A stretch of 64,000 nt of DNA. Source: Amorphophallus konjac (Eukaryota > Streptophyta > Magnoliopsida > Alismatales > Araceae). The stretch is from the NCBI GenBank assembly GCA_022559845.1, contig JAHNEJ010000565.1, positions 120,485-184,484 on the forward strand, written 5' to 3'. Under the pieces are notes generated by a model. That model saw only the letters and a list, made by a program, of their open reading frames with translations. It had not been told where the DNA came from and did no database searches. Shown one piece after another: positions 33,822 through 44,674 of the stretch. The position numbers and the translations under genes were made by a program. Each line of letters begins with the position of its first letter. The stretch's first letter is position 1.

Positions 33822-36800
33822 ATGATCCGAGGAGGTCGTAGTGGGAGTGGGAGGAGACACGATAGTGGGAGGGCTCTACTCCCTCCTCTTTGGCATCTAG
33901 ATCGAGCACATGTATATCTATCAAATATTTAGCTATATAAGTGTATTAATTATATATTAGATTAAAATATTTTTTTCTTACAGGTCCGTGTGTCGGCTCA
34001 CCAGCTGGACATGGCATACCGCCACCATCGCAGCTGACATGTATGTATATTTTGAAGCTGCCTAAAATGTTGTGTGATTAAATATTTTGCTTATGATATT
34101 TAATTCTTACAGGTCCCAATGCCCTCCCACCAGCTGTGCAGGGCACACCCCCACCACCTCCCGCTACAAGTATGTCTATTTAAATTTCTAGCAAAATATT
34201 CTTTGATTATATGTTTTGCTTATGATATTAATTCTTACATGTCCCAATGCCCTCCTACTAGCTAGCTGTGCAGGGCACATCCCCACCACCTCCCGCTTCA
34301 GGTATGTATATTTTAATTTCTAACAAAAAATTTTTGATTATATGTTTTGCTTGTGACGTTTAATTCTTACAGTTCCTAGTGCCCTCCCACCAACTGTGCA
34401 AGGCACACCCCCACCACTTCCCGTTACAGGTATATCTATTCAAATTTGTAGCAAAATATTCTTTGATTAAATGTTATGCTTATGACATTTAATTCTTGTA
34501 GGCCCTAGTGCCCCTATCGGCTCCTCCACCCAGCCGACAGAGGATGTCGGCAGTCGTCACGAGGGTGAGGGAGGCGGGGCCCATGATGGATGTCTATCGT
34601 GCTGGATCTTCGAAAAAATTTATATGATTATGAATTATATTCATTATTTATCTTTCAACTATGTAATGCCAACTATTTTAACATTTGTAATTGCAGTGAT
34701 AAATTAGAACTTGCCGGGGCTGTCCGTCATTCTATGAGATTAGAAATTGTGCATGTTCTCCGGTCGGCAATACTTTCAAAGAATTTTCGATCAGCGTCCA
34801 GGATTTATTGTTCGACATGTTCATAGTATGTAATTTAATCATTTAATTCACGTCTTTCCCAAACTCAATTCAGAACAGTATACTAACCCATATAACTTAA
34901 TTTATTTACAGTGGACTTATCAGTTCACGAGTGGATAGGACGCGGCAAGAGCTCGTTCTGTCTGGGAGGCTATTGTGGAGACACATTATAGGAAGACATT
35001 GCATAAGGCCCGAGTAAGGGCTCAAAAAAAAGCTGGTGGGAGCAAAAACTGACATTTCTGGAAGGAGCACCGCCCTCTTTGGATGAGGAAGGAGTATTGG
35101 GACGTTGTGTGTGACAAATGGGACGAGCCCAAGTGGATAGAAAAGTCCCAAAAAGAGTTAGCAAATAGGGCGTCACAACCAGACGCAAATGTGCATACGA
35201 ATGGGTCTGTCTCTTTTACGACCCATAAACAAAAATTGGTAAGTAATATTTCGATTTATCTTCTTATATTTTATTCATATATATGATAATTTTTTACTAT
35301 GATTTATAAAATAGGCCGTAGAGCTGAATCGAGCTCCATCGTTCCTGGAGGTGTTAGACAGAACACACAAAAAGAAGGGGACAGATCAATTTATTAGTGA
35401 GACAGCCCGCTCAGTAGTAGTAAGTTTATATACGTATGCAAGTTTTTCTTTTCATTTAAACATGATTGATTCATATGAAATTTATAAGTTTTTTTATTCG
35501 ATTTATAGGAAACATATAGCAAACATATGATGGAGAAGTACGGGGAGGGAGACGCGCAACAGCCAGAGTTAGATCCGGTGGCATGGGTGGCAGCAGCTGG
35601 CGTACCGAAGAAAGGTTGGTTATATGGTTTTGGGAAGAGCCTGGAGACTAGCACGGTGATATCAGTTTCTACGAGTTCAGGCGCTTCCCTGACTAGTAGC
35701 AGCACCTGGCCCCAGTACTTCTCCCAGTGACGTCAGAGACATCGTCCAAGCAGAGATGTCTGATTTTCAGTGGCAAATTAGGATAGAGATGTCAAGCCAG
35801 AAGGCATGCATGTTGTAGGCACTCGCTGGCCTCCTCTCCCAGGTAGGAATTCTCCCTCATGGAGCACCCTCGACAACGACATAGCCCCCTCAAGTGAGTG
35901 TTTTTTATATTTTTATTTTGGCAAAATTTCAACTAATAAAATCAATGAATATACATGATTTTTGATTCAAAGTAAGAAGACCCTCTTTGGTGTAGGAATA
36001 AATCAGGTTAAGATGGTTTATATGAAATAGAATAAGTTTATATAAATCAAAGCGCCCAAATTACTCAATTCAGAACTAAGTTATTTTTCAAAACAAACTT
36101 TGTTTAAAATAATTTAGATGACTAGGGGTTCGGGGGTCCAAAATGTGAAATACTTGCCTGATCGGCGTGCCGATCATTCCAACGCAACCTAGGTAGTGAG
36201 AGCAACTTGGGAGAGCTGGCGGAATCTAAATCGGATACCCAGTTTAGGCTCGGCGCTCAAATTATTCAATTCAGAACTAAGTTAGTTTTCAAAGTTAACT
36301 TTATTTAAAATAATTCAGATAACTAGGGGCTCGGGAGTCTAAAATCTAAAATATCAATCTAAACGACATGTCGATCATTCCAACACGATCTGGGAGGTAA
36401 TAGTGACTTGGGAGAGCTAAGGGAATCCAAATCGGATACCCGATTTAGGCCCGACGTTAAAAAGAGCATTCTCTAAATGCACTTACTTTAAAATGTAGAT
36501 AAGGAATTAGGTTGGGGGTCCAAATTCTAAAATACCAGTATGATCGGAGTGTCGATTATTCCAACACGACCAGGAAGGTAACAATGACTTGTGAGAGCTG
36601 ACGGAATCCAAATCAGATATCTAGTTTGGGCCCAGCGCTCATAAGTACATTCTCTAAATGCACTTAGTTTAAAATATAGATAATAAATTGGGTCGGGGGG
36701 TCCAAAATCTAAAATATCGATCTGATCGACGTGCCGATCATTCCAACACGATCTGGGAGGTAAAAGTGACTTATGAGAACTAACGGAATCCAAATCAGAT

Positions 36801-38642
36801 ACCCGGTTTAGGCCCAACGCTCAGAAGTGCATTCTTTAAATACACTTAATTTAAAATTAAAGAAGTTGGGTTCGGGAGTCCAAAATCTGAAATACCCATC
36901 TGATCGACATGCCGATCATTCCAACACAATCCGAGAGGTAAAAGTGACTTGGGAGAGCTGACGAAATCTAAATGGGATATCCGGTTTGGGCCCGACGCTC
37001 AAAAGAGTATTCTCTAAATGCACTTAGTTTAAAATGCAGATAAGAAATTAGGTTGGGGGGTCTAAAATCTAAAATACCGGTCTGATCGATATGTCGATCA
37101 TTCCAACACGACCTGGGAGGTTAAAGTGACTTGTGATAACTAACGAAATCTAAATCAAATACCCGGTTTGGGCCCGACACTCAGAAGTGAATTCTCTAAA
37201 TGCACTTAGTTTAAAATTAAAGAATTGAAGCTCGGGGGTCCAAAATCTAAAATACCTATCTGAACAACATGCCAATCGTTCCAACAGGGCCTTAGAGGTA
37301 AAAGTGACTTGTGAGAACTGAGGAAATCTAAATCGGATACCTGGTTTGGGCCCGGTGCTCAGAAGTGCATTCTCTAAATGCACTTAGTTTAAAATTAAAG
37401 AAGTTGGGCTCGAGGGTCTAAAATCTAAAATATTACTCTGATCGACATGCCGATCTCTTCAACATGACCTGGGAGGTAAAAGTGACATATGAGAGCTGAC
37501 GGAATCCAAATCAGATACCTAGTTTGGGCCCGGCACTCAGAAGTGCATTCTCTAAATGCACTTAGTTTAAAATTAAAGAAGTTGGGTTCCGGGGTCCAAA
37601 ATCTAAAATACTGATCTGATCGGCATGCCGATCATTTTAACACTACCTAGGCAGTAAAAGTGACTTGGGAGAGCTGACGGAATCCAAATGTGATATCCAG
37701 TTTGGGCTCGGCGCTCAAAAGAGTATTCTCTAAATGCACTTTGTTTAAAATGCAGATAAGAAATTAGGTTGGGGGGGTCCAAAATCTAAAATACCAGTCT
37801 GATCGACGTGCTGATCGTTCTAACATGACTTGAGAGATAAAAGTGACTTATGAGAACTGGCGGAATCCAAATTGGATACTCAATTTGGGCTTGGTGCTCA
37901 GAAGTGCGTTCTCTAAATGCACTTAGTTTAAAATTAAAGAAGTTGAGTTCGGGGGTCCAAAATCTAAAATACCGATTTGATTGGAATTCCGATCATTCCA
38001 ACACGACCTAGGAGGTAAAAATGATTTGTTAGAACTGACGGAATCTAAATCGGATACCTGATTTGGGCCCAGCGCTCAGAAGTGCATTATCTAAATGCAC
38101 TTAGTTTAAAATTAAAGAACTTGGGTTCGGGAGTCCAAAACCTAAAATACCGGTCTAATCGACATGGCAATCATTCCAACACGACCTGAGAGATAAAAGT
38201 GACTTGTAAGAGGTGACGAAATCTAAATCGGATTCCTGGTTTGAGCCTGACGCTCAGAAGTGTATTCTCTAAATGCACTTACTTTAAAATTAAAGAAGTT
38301 GAGTTCGGGAGTCTAAAATCTAAAATATCGGTCTGATCGACATTTCGATCGTTCCAACACGACCTGAGCGATAAAGGTGACTTATGAGAGCTGACAGAAT
38401 CCAAATCGGATACTCGGTTTGGATTTAGTATTAAAATTATCGATTTGATATTATGTTTGATTCAAATTTATACAATCAACTAAAATATTTAATTCATCTT
38501 TCTATAGTTTTTTAAATTTATTTATTAATAGATGCTTAATGTTATTATTTTTTCAATATAAGATCCTCCAATGAGTGGTGATGAAGGGGACGAGTAGGGC
38601 GGGGAGGATAAGGACATGGAGGATGTAGAGGATATTTCTTGA
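33822..38642 (+). pseudogene. Second CACTA gene, plant transposase (Ptta/En/Spm) type, intron-rich
   Basis: Starts MIRGGRSGSGRR at 33,822. A run of small exons follows (33,985-34,035, 34,113-34,171, 34,241-34,302, 34,371-34,432, 34,501-34,620), several ending in Pro-rich near-identical repeats (TSCAGHTPTT-like), separated by ~70-100-bp AT-rich introns. Exons at ~34,914-35,239, 35,315-35,418 and 35,510-35,895 carry the family pattern: WKEHRPLW, YWDVVCDKW, KSQKELANRAS, GSVSFTTHKQKL, then DPVAWVAAAGVPKKGWLYGFG. An acidic terminal exon lies at 38,562-38,642. Stops occur in the 34,914 and 35,700 exons. The protein class is associated with CACTA elements; its exact role is not settled. Confidence 0.7.
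36120..38440. repeat. Tandem satellite, ~180-bp unit, about 13 copies, in the last CACTA intron
   Basis: The landmark CATTCCAACACGACCTGGGA recurs at about 36,174, 36,375, 36,556, 36,738, 36,916, 37,098 and onward to ~38,350, with steps of 178-182 bp (first step 201). Each unit has a GATCGRCATGCCGATC dyad (perfect as TGATCGGCATGCCGATCA near 37,617), a second dyad AGTGCATT-CTCTA-AATGCACT, and GGAATCCAAATCGGATACC. Units differ by perhaps 10-15%. Confidence 0.92.
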
Positions 38643-38784
38643 TTATTTTTATTATTATAAAATTGATAATTGATGTTTGGTTTCATTTCTTCTATATCTT
38701 GGGTTTTGTTTGTGATGGATAGATTTTATGTTTTTTATTTAAATAGGTGTTTATATAAATTATTTATATTTTTTAAAGAATAAC

Positions 38785-39190
38785 AAATATTTTTTCCAAC
38801 GGAAATTCCAATGGACACATTGCATCCGTCGAAAGGATTCTAACGGAATCACTGGCAGAGTACACTTTCTGTCAGAAAATATATGATGGTTACATTTTAA
38901 AAACAATTCACGACGAAATTACCGATGAAATAATTATCCGTCGGAATGGTTTTCGACGAAATTTTCGATGGATTGTATTTTCTGTCAGAAAAAGAATTAC
39001 AGTTGAAATTTTCGTCGACTACTTGTCCATCAGAAATTACCGACGGAGTTCTGACGAAAAATTCTTCTGTCAGAAACTTTCGATAAGGAATACCTGACGG
39101 ACATATTCCGTCAGAAATTTCGTCGGAAAATATTTTTTTGATGGATTTCTGATGAAATTTTGACGAAATATGTCCATCGGAAACTTCACC
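38785..39190. repeat. CACTA subterminal repeats
   Basis: More than fifteen copies of a TTTC(C/T)GTC(G/A)GAAAT-type imperfect palindrome in both orientations, for example near 38,867, 38,939, 39,035, 39,075 and 39,107. Such dense short repeats inside CACTA termini are the known binding region for the element's own DNA-binding protein. Confidence 0.85.
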
Positions 39191-39203
39191 TTTTCTTATG
39201 GTG
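39190..39203. repeat. Decayed right terminal repeat of the CACTA element
   Basis: CTTTTCTTATGGTG against an expected ...TTTTCTTGTAGTG. The 3-bp target duplicate would be TAT (39,204-39,206) and cannot be checked because the left end is outside the window. Confidence 0.6.
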
Positions 39204-39637
39204 TATAGTTTTCTCCTTTCTCATCAAATTTTTTTTCTCTAACTTGTGAAGGAATATAGTCACATGCAATGCATCCAAATATTCTAAAATGATTTATCTT
39301 GGCCTTTTTCTTGAACCGGGTCTCATATGGTGTTTTGTTCGGAACTGCTTTTGTTAGAGACCTATTTAGATTATAAACTATCCCAAAAATTGTTAGGGAG
39401 ATTCATATCTTTTAGCATGCTATATACAGCCATCTTCACGATTGTCCTATTTTTTTGCTCCGCTACTCCATTTTGCTGAGGTATATATCTTGTTATTAGC
39501 TCATTCTTTATTCCTTCCTTTCTATAATATTCTTGAAATTCATTAGAAGTAAACTCTCCTCCACGATCAGTGCTTAAAATTTTGAGCTTTTTTTTTTCAC
39601 TTTGTTTCTCGGCAAATGCTTTAAACTGTAAGAACAT
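39204..39637 (-). pseudogene. Integrase core of the copia element
   Basis: Frame 39,637-39,371 has KILSTDRGGEFTSNEFQEYY (second Asp) and RYIPQQNGVAEQKNRTIV (catalytic Glu). Beyond a break, TPYETRFKKKAKINHFRIFG shows the next conserved stretch, truncated at 39,204 by the CACTA terminus. Confidence 0.9.
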
Positions 39638-39673
39638 TGTAAATGCCTCTGATTTTTCCTTCAGAAAGTATAT

Positions 39674-39994
39674 CTACATCATTCGACTATAATCATCCAC
39701 AAATAGTAAGAAATATCGTGAACCATTAAGTGAGACAGACTTTGTTGGACCACAAATGTCAGCATGGACAAATTGCAATAGCTCTTTAGCTCTCCATGAT
39801 GTTTTAGTGAAGCACAATCTATGCATCTTTCTATAGATGCATCCTTTGCAAATTTTATTTTCTTCTTCTTTAAGATATGGCAATCCAACAACCATTCTCT
39901 TCTTCTTCTGTAGTACGAGACTTCTATAATTTAAATGTCCAAATCTCTTATGCCATATGAGAGAGCTATCTTTTCCTTCTATTTTCAGAGTCAT
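39674..39994 (-). pseudogene. GAG-pre-integrase domain and integrase start of the copia element
   Basis: LIWHKRFGHLNYRSLVLQKK and ICKGCIYRKMHR match the HHCC zinc-finger domain before the core, followed by FVHADICGPT (first catalytic Asp) and FLLFVDDYSRM. It is broken by a TAG at 39,674-39,676. Confidence 0.9.
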
Positions 39995-40439
39995 ATTTTC
40001 TAGTTACATTTTCAATGGAAAGACTTTGTTGGGAGCCATCTTGATTTTTGTCACAATCTTTTTACTTCTGTATTCTATAATGATATATTCATCTTTTCTA
40101 AAAATAACTCTTTCGCATTAACTGTCCAACATTTAATAAATTTTAAGGTAGGCTAGGAACATAAAGAACATTAGTAATAAACTTCATCTCACCTTTTTTT
40201 GTATGCACCGCTATCACTCACTTATCTTTTATCATGTGCAGCCTGTCATCTCCTAGCTTTACTTGAGAATCTATCTCTTCATCTAGTTTGACAAAGCTGC
40301 TTTTATTTCCTATCGTATGATTGTTACAGTCACTATCCAAATAGCATGTATCGCTAGAATTTGAATGACTGATAAAGTCTGAATAAAATAGTTCATCTAT
40401 CTCCGAATAATTAGCTTTACTTTTTTACTAAAAATAACA
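39995..40439 (-). pseudogene. Degraded copia protease region
   Basis: Sequence between the zinc knuckle and the GAG-pre-integrase domain. Short fragments (YLDSDCNNHT-like at ~40,340, IKLGDDRLHMI-like at ~40,240) fit the copia protease and following region, but stops are frequent. Confidence 0.55.
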
Positions 40440-41190
40440 GTCTCTTTGGGAGTGATTAGTATTTTTACATTTGGTGTATTTAAATCTGTAATCTTTCATA
40501 AAATGTCCAAACTTTTTACAAATTCGGCATTGGGAGTAAACGTACCTTTTGGATAATTTTTCTCATATCTTCTTCCTCTGTCTTGACCTTGTTTCATGAA
40601 CTTCTTATGCCTCATATTACCTTTTCCGAACTGTTGTTGTTGTGAAGAATAGCCTTCCATGTTCTCCTTTGACTCCCCTCTTTTATCAGATAATGATACA
40701 TTTGATTGAAATGCTTGCTCCATATTCTGATGAGAAAATATATTCATTCTTTACTCATGCGTCTCCAAAGAACTCATTAGTACGTGCATAGAAAACTTTG
40801 ATAAATCTTTGGATTCTTCAATGGGAGTAATAATATGATCGATCTTGATTGGAAGACTTCTCAAGATTTTCTCAACTATTTTATTCTCTTCAATTTTATC
40901 CCCATAGTTTCTAATTTGATTTATGATGCCGACAACTTGAGTAAAACATGCTTGAATAGTTTCATTATCTTTCATCATAATATCACCAAACTCTCTCCAT
41001 AATGATTGTAATTTAATGGAGATTATCTTCGAAGACCCTTGGAATTCTTCCTTTAGAAGATCCCAAGTATCTTTCGAAGTTACAGACGTCATAATACGGG
41101 GAAAGATAGATTTGCATACCCCTTGTTGGATGAATAATAATGTCTTCATATCTTTATTTTTATTTTTTCTATACTCCTTTTATTTTACCG
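40440..41190 (-). pseudogene. Gag (UBN2-type) and zinc knuckles of the copia element
   Basis: Frame 41,149-40,751 has the gag domain (DTWDLLKEEFQGSSKI, LQSLWREFGDIMMK, VVGIINQIRNYGD, KILRSLPIKIDHI). Frame 40,747-40,496 continues. Two knuckles follow in a shifted frame: CRICKKFGHFMKDY (last Cys to Tyr) and YTKCKNTNHSQRDCYF (first Cys to Tyr). The true start is lost at 41,210. Confidence 0.88.
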
Positions 41191-41209
41191 ACATCCACGA
41201 TGCAAGAGT

Positions 41210-43804
41210 TGCGTCACGCCCCGACGCGGAATATCGAGGGCGCGACGAGTCGTAAACGAGCGTGTCGAATCAGAGCAAGTATAAATTTATTTCTAAAGTC
41301 AGAAATGAATGGGAAAATGATACTTTTATTCCATCAAAATGAAGTTTACATCACTAATTCATAAGCCATAAAGGCAAATTATAATTTTCAATCTCAAAGT
41401 ACATCATTCTTGTAAAAACACTAATGATCTAAATAAACCTAGGTAAAAAGGAAAACACTCTTCACTCTTGTCTATTCCCTTGTTCATTTTCATTTCCTGC
41501 AACAATTAATCAAAACGTAGGGTGAGCAATAAGCTCAGTAGGATTTTATATCTCTAAGAACCATGCAATCTTAAAGTATTTAGCAAGTTGAACCATTTTC
41601 CAAGTTGAATCGGGAAATGTTTAATCATGAAATTCGAATAGAATTTTGTATAAGGAATTTTAAGTAACAACAAGATATCAAGAGAAGTTTTCAAGTAATA
41701 ACCTTTGAACAAGTAAAGAATTTCACGAATTTGGCCATTTCACGCAAGTCAAGTAATTCATGTAATTTTTCAAGTAGTCATGTAATCAAGTAAACAAGTA
41801 CGAGTAGTGGAATGCCGTATCAAGTAAATCTATCATGCACTTCGGTGCAATGCTACACTGTTGGTCAATCAACTCCCATGGGCACAAGTACTTTCGGGCG
41901 CTCCTCCTAGGACCAGACCGGGCCCCATTAATACCAGGAATTGAGTCATATGGATCCGAAGATCCCTAATACGTTTAGACATCCACTTAATGTGTATATA
42001 GCCAATGATTTTCAAGAATAATGCTGTTTGTAATTAAGCATAGATTTAGCAAAAATTCAGAAGTTGCAAGAAAGTAGATAACAATTTTAAGGCATCATGT
42101 TTAACGACATTAAGTCGTGGAGTTCAAAAATGAACGGTAAATAGGAAGACAATTTCAGATAGTAGTTTTATTAGAATTATTTTTAAATATCTTACCTTAA
42201 TATCATAATCATAAAACATCAAGTTTTAGTTATGAAAATATATACTTATGAATTAAAATCATGAGTTTAGATATTAGTATTTAATCATACATTAATTAAC
42301 CATATGATAAGAGAATATATTTATCATGCTGAAAGTAGTTTTTATACATCAATATGATAGAAAATACCTTTTTACATTGTGAGATAATTTTCATACATCA
42401 CTATGATAGAAAATAGAATAGTTATAGGCTGAAAAGATGTTACTATCTGTGAACGTTCTATAGCTCAGGGTCACGTTCATACAGTATATATAAATACACT
42501 ATATATATTCAAAATATTAGCTTTTGATCACAGAAATTCTGAGAGAAACTTTAAGAACGCGCTATACATGGCTGGCGCGATCTTGAAGAACGCGCTAGCC
42601 AGGTGTAGCGCGATCTGGCACATGTAAATATTTTTATACTTTTGAAAACTAAATGAAAGAGATGGGGTCTGTGAAAACCTGATTAAAGAAATGGGGTCTG
42701 TATAGATCATAATTTATAAATAAGTACCTTATATATATTAGGAGTATTTAAATTTCGACCCCTCCATCATCCGAGACTTTCAGTCTTAACGCGCTAGTCT
42801 CTACTAACGCGATAATGAAGAATGCGCTAGGAATGTATAACGCGAACTTAAAAATTTATTTATATTTATATATATATGTATTTGAAAAATTGGGTGAAAG
42901 GGGCGGGGTCTTGTCTTAACGCGCTGGGTCGGGCTGGCGCGTCCAGAACGCGCTACTGAGGTATAGCACGTTATGGATCCGATAAAAAAATGGGAATACC
43001 CCTCCAATCAAATGACCATAACTTGCTCATTTCATAACAAAATTTAATAAATGAGCTATCAATGGAAAGAGGAAAGAAAAATAAACAAGAGGGCATGCTT
43101 TAATTAGAGTTTAGCCTAAGACACACCTACCTTTTGTCGGATCTAAGGAAATATCCCCAAATATAAAGAAATCCTTTGATCTCCAAATCATCCTTCAAAT
43201 CTCCACAAATCTTCACAGCAGCATATACTTAACCTCTAGAGATGGTTTAAAAGTCGAATGGGGTTCTATTTATAGTCAAAACTTGACCAAATTTGTCAAG
43301 ATTCTTCACCTAATTCTACCAAACCCATTAAATCCGAATTAGAAGAAAAATGTCATTTCTCCTCTTAATCTAGCCCATCTTAGGTGTGAAAATAATGTAA
43401 AAACGGCTGGTCCAAGGTGGGCTGTTAGGTAAGGGTTGATTTTTGAGCCAATCTTCTATAAATAGGGTTATTTTAATCCCTTAAATATCATATTAAACAC
43501 ATGTTACGAATTTAAGGTTATTTAACCTTTAATAAATCTTTTAATCCATTAATTCAGCCCATTATGGATTATCCTATAGGCCAATTGTAATCCTAGTCCA
43601 TTACATGGACTTTTATTGGGCTTTCTATGATTTATCTAAGGTTTAAAGTATTTAATCTCTATTTACTTCTAGTTAATTAAAGTAAATTCAATAAACTAGC
43701 TTATTTCATATAGTAAAAGTGTAATTTGATTATTTCATGAACATTTTAATTACATTATCAAATTAAAATTTTTATTTCTCATTTTTAATTATCAAGTTTC
43801 TACA
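41210..43804 (-). repeat. LTR of a further gypsy-type element (GYP-D)
   Basis: Plus strand TGCGTCACGCCCCGACGCGG at 41,210 to AAGTTTCTACA at 43,804, next to a polypurine tract on the minus strand. So it is the 3' LTR of a minus-strand element, 2,595 bp. The first bases resemble the GYP-B LTR start in style. It contains a cluster of AACGCGCTA repeats (42,555-42,970). The partner LTR was not found. Confidence 0.75.
42555..42970. repeat. Cluster of AACGCGCTA repeats in GYP-D LTR
   Basis: Three blocks (42,555-42,615; 42,787-42,845; 42,918-42,970), each with paired AACGCGCT(A/G) and GGCGCGAT-like sites, separated by AT-rich sequence with GGGGTCTGTG or GGGGTCTTGT. ACGCGC fits the plant CGCG box (A/C/G)CGCG(C/G/T) bound by CAMTA factors. 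Confidence 0.75.
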
Positions 43805-43824
43805 TCCTCCCCCACTTAAAAGAA
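43805..43824 (-). promoter_or_regulatory. Polypurine tract of GYP-D
   Basis: Minus strand TTCTTTTAAGTGGGGGAGGA directly before the LTR start TGTAGAAAC at 43,804. Confidence 0.8.
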
Positions 43825-44065
43825 TTTGATCCTCCAAATTCACATTATATAACTAAAAGTCAAAGATTCGAGTAGAAAGGTCGAATTTCTAACCTGAGAT
43901 TAAATCCGGGTGTAACACCACATATAAAAAAATGATAAAAATAAAAAAAATTATTAATAATCTTTCCCAAATAAATATATATATTTGATAAACTCTAGAG
44001 GAAGTTTAAGTACGAAGTTGGAACACGGAGTTATCATATGTAAAGATTATTCACTTAACAATTGA
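43825..44065. other. Short internal stub of GYP-D and AT-rich DNA
   Basis: The first ~85 bp look like the untranslated tail of GYP-D. At ~43,912 the sequence changes to AT-rich DNA starting TGTAACACCACATATA, possibly the start of another LTR, whose end I could not find. Confidence 0.4.
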
Positions 44066-44138
44066 CTTCTTAGTGTAGTTGGTTAAGTGATGTGCCTTTC
44101 AACCTAGTGACTAGGGTTCCAATCCTAGCATCCACCAT
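44066..44138 (+). repeat. tRNA-derived SINE-like head
   Basis: TAGTGTAGTTGG (44,071-44,082) fits a polymerase III A box and GGTTCCAATCC (44,115-44,125) a B box with one change, at tRNA-like spacing. The T-stem CTAGG/CCTAG pairs, but the acceptor and anticodon stems do not, so this is tRNA-derived and not a tRNA gene. Confidence 0.6.
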
Positions 44139-44144
44139 TTACCG

Positions 44145-44674
44145 TTTGTGCCAAATAATTATACGTTATAGGAGGCAGAAACCTATATGCAACACAATAT
44201 ACAGACTTGGTAAATTGATGCACGAACACAACAACAAGTAATGTATAGACTTTGCCTGAAGGATTGCACAAATGCAGATAGTAAGGTGTATGTACATTGG
44301 AAATGGATACTCAGACATGCCATGAACGAATGTATGGACTTAATGTGCTTGTGACAACAATGTACAGACTTTGAGTAATGATGTACTGACTTATCAACGG
44401 AGAATGTGCAGACTTTGTGTATGCATGCAACCAGTCAATGTACAGACTTTGTGTTGCAGCAACCAGCCAATGTATAGACTTTGAGTTGCACCAAATGGAC
44501 AATGTACAGACTCTGCGTGTGTGGTAGCAGACGATGTATAGACTTTGAGTTACAGCAAATGGACAATGTACAGACTCTGCGTGTGTGCTAGCAGACGATG
44601 TATAGACTTTGAGTCTGTACATTGTGTTGCATATAGGTTTCTGCCTCCTATAACGTATAATTATTTGGCACAAA
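44145..44674. repeat. 54-bp perfect inverted repeat around a ~420-bp segment
   Basis: 44,145-44,198 is the exact reverse complement of 44,621-44,674, and the match continues with one mismatch for ~8 bp. Immediately outside each arm's motif-array side the sequence GGTAAATTGATGCACGAACA begins a direct repeat (44,209 and 44,676). Confidence 0.93.

Larger units (their letters stand above)
18644..39203 (+). mobile_element. CACTA/En-Spm DNA transposon, right part, carrying nested insertions
   Basis: Two segments, 18,644-19,639 and 33,600-39,203, become one transposon when GYP-B is removed. The first holds the TNP2-type C-terminal domain (DUF4216). The second holds its acidic tail, a second gene of the Ptta/En/Spm transposase type, and a subterminal region full of GTCGGAAA/TTTCCGAC-type repeats. 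It ends CTTTTCTTATGGTG at 39,203, a decayed form of the usual ...TTCTTGTAGTG terminus. The left terminus lies beyond Tat-A, outside the window. Ty1/copia coding sequence resumes exactly at the right end, which supports the boundary. Confidence 0.85.
39204..41209 (-). mobile_element. Ty1/copia retrotransposon, gag-to-integrase part
   Basis: Minus-strand copia coding sequence begins at 41,190 within gag and runs to 39,204, where it is cut mid-integrase by the CACTA end. At 41,210 it is cut by another element's LTR. RT and RNase H would lie beyond the CACTA element, outside the window. Confidence 0.85.

Noticed and set aside
44066..44138. Functional tRNA gene
   Set aside because: Anticodon and acceptor stems do not pair and the T-loop is one base too long. 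It is a tRNA-derived fragment.
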